From Pyramidobacter piscolens (GTDB taxonomy: Bacteria; Synergistota; Synergistia; Synergistales; Dethiosulfovibrionaceae): a stretch of 48,303 nt of DNA. Of the stretch, positions 8,715 to 16,228 are shown one piece after another. Location: the NCBI GenBank assembly GCA_004558205.1, contig SFDM01000021.1:1-48303 (forward strand), read 5' to 3'. A model generated the notes under the pieces. That model saw nothing but the letters and a program-made list of their open reading frames with translations, was not told the DNA's origin and did no database searches. How positions within the stretch are numbered: the first letter of the stretch is position 1; each line of letters starts with the position of its first letter. Position numbers and translations under genes: made by a program.

Positions 8715-8859
8715 GGCGTCACTCGCTAAACGTGCAACTCTGCTCGAAGCCTTCCCCGGCCCAATCCTCAACGTACATAACGTACGCCTCCGGTTGGGCC
8801 GGGGGAAGGCTTCTTCACACCTGGAACGTTTATCGAACGCCGCCTCCTTGCGCTGCTGG
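8715..8859 (-). repeat. Family B long-hairpin element, copy B2 (inverted relative to B1)
   Basis: Read on the minus strand this copy is nearly identical to B1 except at the apex, where CGTACGTTATGTACG replaces CGTACTTGATGTACT: both sides of the apical stem differ yet still pair. It lies upstream of the binding-protein gene, so B1 and B2 form inverted repeats around it. From 8860 to 9009 I see only a decayed family A arm (about 8870-8935, GATCGCAAAG) and AT-rich DNA. Confidence 0.8.
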
Positions 8860-9009
8860 CGTAAGAGCCGGTTCAAAAGCAAGATCGAAAGATTAAATCG
8901 CAAAGGTCACGCAGAGGATCGCAAAGTTAACCCCAAATAAAGGCCAAATACGCTCAGCAGTTCAATCGGAATGAGATTTACCAAGATTTTTTGCTGATTT
9001 ACACGTTTT

Positions 9010-9176
9010 ATACTATTTTGCAATAAAAACGCAAAATAGGCACGGAGGGGACGACCCGAAGGGTATCCACCAAGCGAGTATAGGCAGGCCGAACAGCCGA
9101 GATAGTCTTTAGCGACTGCAAGGCCCCTCGGGCCGGCCCCGGACGTTAAGTTCAGCTGTTCTATTGATAATTAGCA
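9010..9176 (+). repeat. Family C element, copy C1
   Basis: The copy begins TACTATTTTGCAATAAAAAC and contains the shared core AAGCGAGTATAGGCAGGCCG...GCCGAGATAGTCTTTAGCGA, then CCCCTCGGGCCGGCCCC and GGACGTTAAGTTCAGCTGTT. The GGGTATCC side of the inner stem has no good partner in this copy, so it may be partly decayed. It lies in the 740-bp gap between the dehydrogenase and binding-protein genes. Confidence 0.75.
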
Positions 9177-9237
9177 TTATTCTACAAAGTTTTGCGCTTT
9201 AAGATTTTGACCTGTACTGCTGAACCATCTCTTTTTT

Positions 9238-9385
9238 CAGCAGCGCAGGGAGGCTGCGCTCGATAAACGTTCCAGGTGCGAGGGAACTCTCCCCCGAGGC
9301 AACCGGAGGCGTACTTGACGTACTCCGAGGATTGCCTCGGGGAGAGTTCCGAGCAGCTGGGACGTTTAGCGAGTGACGCCGCACT
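9238..9385 (+). repeat. Family B long-hairpin element, copy B3
   Basis: It keeps the outer arms and apex of B1 (CTCGATAAACGTTCCAGGTG, GGAGGCGTAC) but its middle stem is ACTCTCCCCCGAGGCAA with TTGCCTCGGGGAGAGTT, different from B1 on both strands and still fully paired. It overlaps the 3' end of the dehydrogenase gene, whose last five codons and stop are encoded by the element's outer arm. Confidence 0.8.
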
Positions 9386-10472
9386 CTGGTAAATTGAAAA
9401 TGACCTTCATGGCCTGTTTATCAGCCACGGCGGCCAGGGCCTCGTTAGCCTGTTCAAGGCGGAAACGGTGAGTGACCAGTTTGGCGTAGGCCTCGGGGCG
9501 GGCCAGAACGCGCGCCACGGCCTGCACCAGATGGGACGCCGAGCTGACCCAGGAACATTGAATCCTGATGTTGCGCCGCGTGATGTCGAACCAGTCGATA
9601 TCCACGGTCCCCTCGGGCACGGCCACGCCGGCCGACAGGTAGGTCCCGCCGCGGCGGACCAGCGCGAGGCCCTCTTTTACGCCGGCCACCGTGCCGGTGG
9701 ACTCGAAGACCAGGTCGGCGCCGCGGCCCGCCGTCGCGTCGAAGATAAACTGGCGGCGCTCCTCCTCGGTGGTGGCGCGGCGGTCGAGCGCCGCCGCGGC
9801 TCCCATGGCTTTGCATATCTCAAGCCGGGAAGCCGTCGCGCCGATCAGGATCACCTGCGCGGCCCCTTTGGCGAGAGCGAAGTCCACGGCGAAGGCCCCC
9901 AGAGGCCCCGGCCCCTGGACGACCACCGAGGCTCCCTGCCGCAGCGAAACCTGTTCAAAAGCGTGGGCTACCGTGGCCCCCGAACAGGACGCCGCCACCA
10001 GGCTGCCGTGGTCGATTTTATCTTTGATCTTCAGTATGTGAGCGCCTTTGCGCAGAATCAGGTGGGTGGCGTAGCAGCCGTTCAGGTAGGGAAATTCAGA
10101 GCAGGGCACCGAGATGCCGTAGGTGCGCCGCGACGCGCACAGCGCCGGCTCCTTCTCGACGACGCAGGCCCAGCACTCCCCGCAGGGAAGGCCCCGGTCC
10201 CAGATCACGGCGTCGCCCGCGGACAGCTTTTCGCCTTCGAGGGAGTTTTTGGCGCCGCAGATATCTTCCACCACGCCCACGCCCTCGTGGCCGATGATCA
10301 TGGGCAAAGGCGTGCGGGGATCCTCGCCTCTCGCGATATGCACGTCGGAACCGCAGATCCCCGAAGCGGTCAGGCGGATCAGCACTTCCCCGTCACTGAG
10401 CCGCGGAATCTCAAACTCCCGCGGCTTCAGCGGCGCGCCGAACTTTTCCAGAACCATGGCAGTGGCTTTCAT
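9366..10472 (-). CDS. Zinc-dependent medium-chain alcohol dehydrogenase
   Basis: A 368-residue cytoplasmic MDR-superfamily dehydrogenase. The catalytic zinc region ASGICGSDVHIARGED (about 36-51) and GHEGVGVVED are intact, the structural zinc lobe has four cysteines in CGECWACVVEKEPALC, and the Rossmann segment VVQGPGPLGAFAVDFA lies near 185-200. It would oxidise or reduce a secondary alcohol or polyol with NAD(P). An ATG at 10472 is preceded at 12 bases by GAGGAG. It is divergent from the GntR gene, which probably regulates it. The final residues CGVTR and the stop codon are encoded by the family B3 element, so the native C-terminus has probably been exchanged. Sequence does not settle whether it acts with the neighbouring importer. 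Confidence 0.88.
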   Translation of the reverse strand: MKATAMVLEKFGAPLKPREFEIPRLSDGEVLIRLTASGICGSDVHIARGEDPRTPLPMIIGHEGVGVVEDICGAKNSLEGEKLSAGDAVIWDRGLPCGECWACVVEKEPALCASRRTYGISVPCSEFPYLNGCYATHLILRKGAHILKIKDKIDHGSLVAASCSGATVAHAFEQVSLRQGASVVVQGPGPLGAFAVDFALAKGAAQVILIGATASRLEICKAMGAAAALDRRATTEEERRQFIFDATAGRGADLVFESTGTVAGVKEGLALVRRGGTYLSAGVAVPEGTVDIDWFDITRRNIRIQCSWVSSASHLVQAVARVLARPEAYAKLVTHRFRLEQANEALAAVADKQAMKVIFNLPECGVTR

Positions 10473-10547
10473 AACGAAAAATCACTCCTCAGCGAAGAGC
10501 CGGCGCACAAACGTAAAAAAATCCCGGCCCATTAATTTTGATTTTAT

Positions 10548-10581
10548 TTGGTTGACCAAGGACGACCAAATGTGCTATAGT
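10548..10581 (+). promoter_or_regulatory. Promoter of the GntR gene with an operator-like palindrome over the -35
   Basis: TTGACC (10552-10557) and TATAGT (10576-10581) are separated by 18 bases. TTGGT-TG-ACCAA (10548-10559) overlaps the -35, and a second ACCAAA lies at 10565-10570. TGGT/ACCA half-sites are typical operators of FadR-subfamily GntR proteins such as PdhR, usually with a three-base spacer; here it is two. Autoregulation by the adjacent GntR protein is inferred. Confidence 0.6.
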
Positions 10582-10660
10582 TAATTTATATCATGCGATA
10601 CGTGGAAAGTCAACTGATATTCCCCCCGAATTTGAGATTCCCATGAAAGAGGCGAATGCC

Positions 10661-11395
10661 ATGGCGTCGGCACGGCAGGATTTAGCGAATAAAATTTACG
10701 AGGCGGTCCGCAGCGGGACCATCGTCACGGCAGGCAAGCTTCCCACGGAACGCGAGCTGGCGGCCTTGTTCGGCGCCAGCCGGTCATCGATCCGCGAGGC
10801 GCTCGTGGTGCTTGAGACCCTGGGCGTCATCAAGCTGCGCGGCAAGGAGGGCATGTTCGTCAGCGACCATCCTCTGGAGGAACTGACCCAGAGCCTGCAG
10901 CTCTTCTCGAGCTGGCCCGTGGACGCCATCCCCCAGGCCTACCAAACCCGCATCATCCTCGAGGGACCGGCGGCGGCCATGGCGGCGCGCAGCCGCACCG
11001 ACGAGGATCTGAGGCGCATGGAGGAATGCCTCCTCCAGCTGACCCGCATCTACGAAAGCCGCCCGGCCGACGGCCACGTACAGGGCAACCGCTGGAACAA
11101 CCTGTTCCATAAGCTGGTCATCACGGCGGCGCACAATCAGGTGCTCCTTCGCGTTCACGAGGGAATCTCGGCGGCGGTGGAGCGCATCGGCGCCGTCATG
11201 GGGCTGAACGTGCTTCTGACGCCCTATGACCAGTGGCCCGAACGCCTGATCGGCGAGCACCGCGCCATCGGCGACGCCATCGCCGCCGGCGACGAAAGGC
11301 TGGCCCAGGAGCGCATGGAGCGGCACTTGCAGTTCACGTCGGCCAAAATGGAACGCCTCTGCGTCCAGCTGCTCAAGCTGCCGGGGCGTCCCTGA
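10661..11395 (+). CDS. GntR-family transcriptional regulator, FadR/FCD type
   Basis: A 244-residue regulator with an N-terminal winged helix (about residues 4-70: LANKIYEAVRSGTIVTAGKL, LPTERELAALFGASRSSIRE) and a C-terminal all-helical FCD ligand domain, recognised by RIILEGPAAAMAARS, the histidine in NNLFHKLVITAAHN and the late GEHRAIGDAIAAGD segment, which supplies metal-coordinating histidines in this family. I prefer the ATG at 10661 because GAGG lies eight bases upstream; an in-frame ATG at 10643 would add six residues and has no evident ribosome site. FCD regulators usually sense small carboxylates or sugar acids. It probably controls the divergent dehydrogenase and the ABC-F gene 14 bases downstream. 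Confidence 0.88.
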   Translation: MASARQDLANKIYEAVRSGTIVTAGKLPTERELAALFGASRSSIREALVVLETLGVIKLRGKEGMFVSDHPLEELTQSLQLFSSWPVDAIPQAYQTRIILEGPAAAMAARSRTDEDLRRMEECLLQLTRIYESRPADGHVQGNRWNNLFHKLVITAAHNQVLLRVHEGISAAVERIGAVMGLNVLLTPYDQWPERLIGEHRAIGDAIAAGDERLAQERMERHLQFTSAKMERLCVQLLKLPGRP

Positions 11396-11409
11396 AAGGA
11401 GAACTTTTC

Positions 11410-12888
11410 ATGTCTCTCATCAACGCCGCCAATCTGTCTTTCACCTACGAGGGCAGCCACGATCCTGTCTTTAAAGACGTGAGCTTCCAGATCGACACGG
11501 ACTGGAAGCTGGGCATCACGGGGCGCAACGGCCGTGGCAAGACCACGCTGCTGCGGCTGCTTATGGGGCGGCTCGATCACGGAGGAACCATCTCGTCGTC
11601 CATGGACTTCGAATACTTCCCCTACGACGTGCCCGACACCGGCAGGACGGCCCTCGACGCGGCCCTGGCCGTCAGTCCCGGCTTCGAGCTGTGGCAGTTC
11701 AAGAAGGAACTGGCGGCGCTGCAGGTCGCCGACGAGGTCCTGGGCCGGCCCTACGGCACCCTCTCAAAGGGCGAGCAGACCAAGGTCCTGCTGGCCGCGA
11801 TGTTTCTGAAGGAAAACAACTACCTGCTCATCGACGAACCCACCAACCACCTGGACCTGGCGGCGCGAGAGATCGTGAGCCGCTACCTGAACTCGAAAAA
11901 AAGCTTCATCCTGGTTTCCCACGACCGCGCCTTTCTGGACCACTGCATCGATCACATCATGTCCATCAACAGGCAGAACATCGAGATCCAGAGCGGCAAC
12001 TTCTCCACCTGGTTGGAGAACAAGCGGCGTCAGGACAGCTATGAACAGGCCCGCAACGACCTGCTGAAAAAGGACATCCGCAAGCTGACTGAAGCCGCGC
12101 GGCGCACTTCGGCCTGGTCGTCGAAAACCGAGAAGAAAAAAAACGGCCGCCTGCCCTGCGGAACGAAGACCGACCGCGGCTACGTAGGACATAAAGCGGC
12201 CAAGATGATGAAGGTCTCCAAGGTGATCGAGGCGCGTCAGGAAACCGCCGCCGAGGAAAAGTCAAGACTGCTGAGAAACGTGGACAGCGCCGAAAACCTG
12301 AAGCTGGCGCAGCTTCAGTTCCACTCAAAACGCCTGGCGGAACTGGAGGACCTCTGCGTCGTCTACGGCGCGAAACAGGTCTGCGGCCCGCTTTCCTTCA
12401 CCATCGACCAAGGCGACCGGATCGCGCTGACGGGGCGCAACGGCAGCGGCAAGTCGAGCATCGTCAGGCTGCTGTGCGGCGAAGAGGTCCCCCACAGGGG
12501 CGCGCTGCGAAAGAACGGCCAGCTGATCATCTCCTACGTGCCTCAGGACACATCCGGCCTGAGCGGCAGCCTAACGGACTACGCCAGGGAGTCGGGCGTC
12601 GATGAAAGCCTTTTCAAGGCTATCCTGGACAAGCTGGGCGTGACCAAGCCCCAGTTTGAAAAGGACATGGGCGATTTCAGCGCCGGCCAGAAAAAGAAGG
12701 TGCTCATCGCCCGCAGCCTCAGCGAAAAAGCCCATCTCCATATCTGGGACGAGCCTCTGAACTACATCGACGTGCTGTCGAGAATGCAGATTGAGGAGCT
12801 GCTGCTCACCTGGAAGCCCACCATCCTCTTTGTCGAGCACGACCGCGCCTTCTGCGAAAACGTGGCCACCAAGACCGTGGCGCTGTAA
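11410..12888 (+). CDS. ABC-F ATPase, Lsa-like (possible ribosomal protection protein)
   Basis: A 492-residue soluble twin-ATPase without membrane segments. Domain 1 has Walker A GRNGRGKTT (38-46), signature LSKGEQTKVLLA and Walker B YLLIDEPTNHLDLAA; a charged linker near residues 205-300 carries the interdomain region; domain 2 has GRNGSGKSS, FSAGQKKKVLIARSL and LHIWDEPLNYIDVLSRMQIE. The start SLINAANLSFTYEG, the SFQIDTDWKLG segment and the second-domain DEPLNYID are characteristic of the Lsa group, whose members protect the ribosome against lincosamides, streptogramin A and pleuromutilins. The ATG at 11410 follows AAAGGAG by eight bases. It is 14 bases after the GntR gene, probably in one transcript. 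Resistance activity is inferred from family resemblance; housekeeping ABC-F roles remain possible. Confidence 0.85.
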   Translation: MSLINAANLSFTYEGSHDPVFKDVSFQIDTDWKLGITGRNGRGKTTLLRLLMGRLDHGGTISSSMDFEYFPYDVPDTGRTALDAALAVSPGFELWQFKKELAALQVADEVLGRPYGTLSKGEQTKVLLAAMFLKENNYLLIDEPTNHLDLAAREIVSRYLNSKKSFILVSHDRAFLDHCIDHIMSINRQNIEIQSGNFSTWLENKRRQDSYEQARNDLLKKDIRKLTEAARRTSAWSSKTEKKKNGRLPCGTKTDRGYVGHKAAKMMKVSKVIEARQETAAEEKSRLLRNVDSAENLKLAQLQFHSKRLAELEDLCVVYGAKQVCGPLSFTIDQGDRIALTGRNGSGKSSIVRLLCGEEVPHRGALRKNGQLIISYVPQDTSGLSGSLTDYARESGVDESLFKAILDKLGVTKPQFEKDMGDFSAGQKKKVLIARSLSEKAHLHIWDEPLNYIDVLSRMQIEELLLTWKPTILFVEHDRAFCENVATKTVAL

Positions 12889-12889
12889 G

Positions 12890-13166
12890 ACTAATTCGTT
12901 TTGTGCGTGCTTATGTTGAGCCGAAGATCAAAGTCAAAGGATTTCAACGCAAAGACTGAACAGAAAGGGCGCAAAGGAAAAAGAAAGCCTAAACTACTAA
13001 TCAAAAAAAACGAATTAACATAATTATAATTTATGCATTTTAATTGATTTAGCGGTTCTAAAAATCTTTCAAGGTTTTCCTTTGCAAATCTTTGCGCCCT
13101 TTGCATTGAAATCTTTTGACCTGGCTCTTTGATTTTATATTAAGCATGTCAATAGGGAATCAGTAT
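12890..13166. repeat. Family A palindromic element, complete copy
   Basis: Outer arms ACTAATTCG...GTGCTTAT and ATTAAGCATGTCAATAGGGA...CAGTAT; inner arms GTCAAAGGATTTCAACGCAA...GCGCAAAGGAAAA and TTTTCCTTTGCAAATCTTTG...TTGAAATCTTTTGAC; AT-rich centre. The element begins one base after the stop codon of the ABC-F gene. Confidence 0.8.
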
Positions 13167-13228
13167 AAAAACTCCCCAGCGGAGGTATTTCTCGTCCCTA
13201 AAGCTATCGAAGACGGCAAGACTGCGCC

Positions 13229-13278
13229 ATAAAATTGCTCCCATTAATGGACTTTTCCATTAATGGGAGCAATTTTAT
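13229..13278. terminator. Bidirectional hairpin terminator between ABC-F and LysR genes
   Basis: A perfect 23-bp stem with a CTTT loop (left arm ATAAAATTGCTCCCATTAAT plus GGA, right arm its complement) sits between the convergent ABC-F and LysR genes. The A/T ends of the arms supply U-rich tails in both directions. Confidence 0.85.
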
Positions 13279-13313
13279 ATCTTTTACGAACCATAAGAAA
13301 ACTGGCAATGTGT

Positions 13314-14330
13314 TTAAGATTGTACGTCCCTCGTTTCCTCTGCCGACAAGACTTCCAGAGTCTGCTTCCGTTCCTTCAGCCACTGTGCGATAGCGTTATC
13401 ACAATGACTCATAGCCTTAGATATCATATTTTTACAAACTGAAAGATACCCAACTGGATCAGAATCCCGCAAGGTCAACATCTCTATATTCAGCCTGCGG
13501 GACAACCCCTCCACAGGAAAAACGTCCATAATTTTTTCGCGGCCTCCTCTCATCAGCTGATAAAGCTGCCCCAGCGCGCCAATTGTCGCATAATTGCCCG
13601 AAAGGCATAGATCCATCTGCACCTCAAAGTCGCTGACTACAATTGGAAAGTTCAGCTCCAACCGCCGACTCATGAGAAAACTCCTCACGGCCGTGGTAGT
13701 GGTGCTTTTTTCATGGCCCAGCACAAAGGGAATGGCGGAGAAAGCCCCAAGATCGGCACCATAGAGCATGAAACGCCTACAGACTTCTTTATAACTCTGT
13801 CTGTACTGTTGCATCATGATCCGGCGAGGCACCACAAGGAAGAAGGGTTCCTTATAGATGGGCTCCCGCTGAAAAAGTGGATGGGGGGATGCGTCCGCCC
13901 CCAGCATGAGATCTAACTTTCCTTCCAAAAGAAGAGTCTCCAATATCCGGGTATCGTTAAGCCGCACCTGTACGTCCACATGGGGATATCGTTTTTGGAA
14001 AGCCGGCAAGGCCGTGGGAATCAAGATAGCGCCCCGGGTCGTGGGCATACCGATCCTCAAACTGCCCCGGATTCCCTGGCTGATATCGGCAAGGGCGTTC
14101 ACCATATTGGTCTCCAGTGCCTGAATCTGCAGGAGGTAATGCATCATGGCTGTTCCTTCCGCGGTAAGTTGCAACGTAGGTTTACGGCGAAAAAGCGAGA
14201 CTTTGTATTGCGCTTCCAGGCGTTTAATATGGTCGCTCAGACATTGGGGCGTCACAAAAGCCTTTTCAGCCGCTTTGCTGAAATTCATCTCCTGAGCTGC
14301 CAGCATAAACATTCCCAGTCCTGTTTGCAT
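13314..14330 (-). CDS. LysR-family transcriptional regulator
   Basis: A 338-residue LysR-type regulator, somewhat longer than the usual 300. The N-terminal helix-turn-helix spans about residues 5-60 (FMLAAQEMNFSKAAEKAFVT, PQCLSDHIKRLEAQYKVSLF, RRKPTLQLTAEG); the effector-binding domain begins near residue 88 with RGSLRIGMPTTRGAILIPT. The ATG at 14330 is used because AAAGGAG lies eight bases before it; a GTG nine bases upstream is in frame but too near the ribosome site. It is divergent from the dehydratase-permease-hydrolase operon at 14531-18421 and a perfect dyad operator lies between them, so it most likely activates that operon in response to the transported carboxylate. Confidence 0.88.
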   Translation of the reverse strand: MQTGLGMFMLAAQEMNFSKAAEKAFVTPQCLSDHIKRLEAQYKVSLFRRKPTLQLTAEGTAMMHYLLQIQALETNMVNALADISQGIRGSLRIGMPTTRGAILIPTALPAFQKRYPHVDVQVRLNDTRILETLLLEGKLDLMLGADASPHPLFQREPIYKEPFFLVVPRRIMMQQYRQSYKEVCRRFMLYGADLGAFSAIPFVLGHEKSTTTTAVRSFLMSRRLELNFPIVVSDFEVQMDLCLSGNYATIGALGQLYQLMRGGREKIMDVFPVEGLSRRLNIEMLTLRDSDPVGYLSVCKNMISKAMSHCDNAIAQWLKERKQTLEVLSAEETRDVQS

Positions 14331-14378
14331 TTTTACCACTCCTTTGCAATCGTCCTGTCCATAGTAATATATCTTACA

Positions 14379-14398
14379 TGATTAGAAAGAACTAATCA
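14379..14398. promoter_or_regulatory. LysR-type operator palindrome
   Basis: TGATTAG-AAAGAA-CTAATCA is a perfect 7+6+7 inverted repeat containing a T-N11-A LysR box. It lies 49 bases upstream of the LysR start codon and 133 bases upstream of the dehydratase ATG, the usual position for an activator and autoregulatory site. Confidence 0.6.
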
Positions 14399-14429
14399 AG
14401 TTTTTACTTGTAGTATCACCCTGAAAAGC

Positions 14430-14461
14430 TTGCTTCTATTTTCACAAGCTCTCTCTATAAT
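14430..14461 (+). promoter_or_regulatory. Likely promoter of the dehydratase operon
   Basis: A consensus TATAAT at 14456-14461 is paired only with a poor, badly spaced -35 (TTGCTT, 20-base spacer). A strong -10 with a weak -35 is what an activator-dependent promoter looks like and fits control by the adjacent LysR protein. Confidence 0.5.
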
Positions 14462-14530
14462 TAATTTTATAAAGTCTCAGATTCAATGACCTAAAAAAAA
14501 GGTTCAGAAATTATTTTGGAGGAGATTAAA

Positions 14531-16207
14531 ATGGAGAATTGGAAAGGATCCCGTGATCCCAACAACCCGCAGGAAGCCTATTACGTGGGACTCATGAACT
14601 CCTGTGGGTATCGGACGGAAGATCTTTACAAGCCCACAATCGGCATTGTAAACAGCTATACCGACGTCAATCCAGGACACAGGGCCTTCAAGGAACTCGT
14701 TGGCTATGTGAAGGAAGGCGTTTGGGCCGCCGGCGGCATTCCCTGCGAATTCAACGTCCCGGCGCCCTGCGACGGCATGGCCCAAGGGGAAGGGATGCAT
14801 CATATTCTGCCTCAGCGCGACCTGATCGCCGGCAGTACCGAAGCCATGTGCAAAGCCCATTCCTTCGATGGGATCGTCTTCCTCTGCAGCTGCGACAAGA
14901 TCGTCCCGGGCATGCTGATGGCGGCAGCGGCGCTGAATAAGCCCTGCCTGTTCCTCACCGCGGGCAGCATGATGCCCTATGACGCCGACGAAGGCACCTA
15001 CGTGACGCCTGATCTGAAAGAATCTATCGGCGAACGCAATATCAACAAAATCGACGAGGAAACGTTTACCCGATATCGCGCCAATATCTGTTTTTCCTGC
15101 GGCACCTGCAGCATGTACGGCACAGCCAATACCATGGGCGTCTTCGCCGAGGCCATCGGGCTCTGCCCTATCGACAGCACCACCATGCTCTTCTGCGCAT
15201 CGGCCAAGTACAAGCAGGCCCGGACCGCAGGTGAGAGAATCGTCCAACTTACCCGTCAGGGAACCCGCTTCTCCGACATCGTCACAGAAGGCAGTCTAAA
15301 GAACGGGTTGCGCCATGTAGCCGCAACGGGAGGCTCTACCAACGCTCAGCTGCACATCTGCGCTCTGGCCCGCGTGATGGGCGTAAAACTGGAGATGGAC
15401 GACTTTGACGAGATTCAGCGTCATGTGCCTTGCATCGCCAAATTCAAACCCTCGTCCAAATATCACATCTACGATTACTACAAGGCCGGAGGCGTGGGTG
15501 CCACGCTGAAAGCCATTGAAAAGTTCCTTGACCTGGATGCGCCGATGGCCATGGGCGGCACCATGGGAGATTTCCTCAGGAACTTCAAGCGCAAGGTGAA
15601 TCCCGAGATTATTCACTCTGTTGACGACCCTCTTTACCCCGACGGCTGTTTCGCCGTGCTCAAGGGCAATCTGGCGCCTGAGGGCTGCATCGTAAAGAAG
15701 AGCGGCGTGGAACCCGGTATGTTCCACCACCGCGGACCGGCAGCCTGCTTTAACTCCGAAGACGACCTGCGCCAAGCCATGGCAAACAAGAGCATCAAGC
15801 CCGGCTGTGTGCTGGTCATCCGCTATGAAGGTCCCAAAGGCGGCCCGGGGATGAGAGAGATGTCCATTCCTGCGGCTATGCTGGTAGGCATGGGCCTTCA
15901 TACCAGCTGCGCTATGGTCACCGACGGACGTTACAGTGGAGCTACCCGCGGCCCCTGCATCGGACATGTGTCACCAGAAGCCTGGGATGGCGGCCCCATC
16001 GCGGCCGTTCAGGACGGCGACATGATTGAGATCGATATCGACAAACGCAGTATCCACCTTGAAGTAAGCGACGAGGAACTCTCGCGGCGACTGAAGGAAG
16101 CCAAGCGGCCGGAACATCCGGCCCCCGGCGTGCTTGGAGCCTACCGTTCTATGGTCGAAAGCGTCAGCAAAGGCTGTTCCTGGTTATATCACCAGAGCGC
16201 GAAATAA
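14531..16207 (+). CDS. IlvD/Edd-family dehydratase
   Basis: A 558-residue cytoplasmic iron-sulfur dehydratase of the IlvD/Edd family (dihydroxy-acid, 6-phosphogluconate or sugar-acid dehydratase). Cluster cysteines are visible in VPAPCDGMAQGEGM (about 75-88), LCSCDKIVPGM (about 118-128) and CFSCGTCSMYGTANTMG (about 184-200), and the C-terminal GRYSGATRGPCIGHVSPEAW closes the active site. It removes water from a 2,3-dihydroxy acid to give a 2-keto acid. The ATG at 14531 follows GGAGGAG by six bases. Linkage to a GntP permease and LysR regulator, and absence of ilv genes nearby, argue for sugar-acid or hydroxy-acid catabolism rather than branched-chain amino acid synthesis. The exact acid is unknown. 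Confidence 0.88.
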   Translation: MENWKGSRDPNNPQEAYYVGLMNSCGYRTEDLYKPTIGIVNSYTDVNPGHRAFKELVGYVKEGVWAAGGIPCEFNVPAPCDGMAQGEGMHHILPQRDLIAGSTEAMCKAHSFDGIVFLCSCDKIVPGMLMAAAALNKPCLFLTAGSMMPYDADEGTYVTPDLKESIGERNINKIDEETFTRYRANICFSCGTCSMYGTANTMGVFAEAIGLCPIDSTTMLFCASAKYKQARTAGERIVQLTRQGTRFSDIVTEGSLKNGLRHVAATGGSTNAQLHICALARVMGVKLEMDDFDEIQRHVPCIAKFKPSSKYHIYDYYKAGGVGATLKAIEKFLDLDAPMAMGGTMGDFLRNFKRKVNPEIIHSVDDPLYPDGCFAVLKGNLAPEGCIVKKSGVEPGMFHHRGPAACFNSEDDLRQAMANKSIKPGCVLVIRYEGPKGGPGMREMSIPAAMLVGMGLHTSCAMVTDGRYSGATRGPCIGHVSPEAWDGGPIAAVQDGDMIEIDIDKRSIHLEVSDEELSRRLKEAKRPEHPAPGVLGAYRSMVESVSKGCSWLYHQSAK

Positions 16208-16228
16208 ATTTTTGAAAGAGGCGATTTT

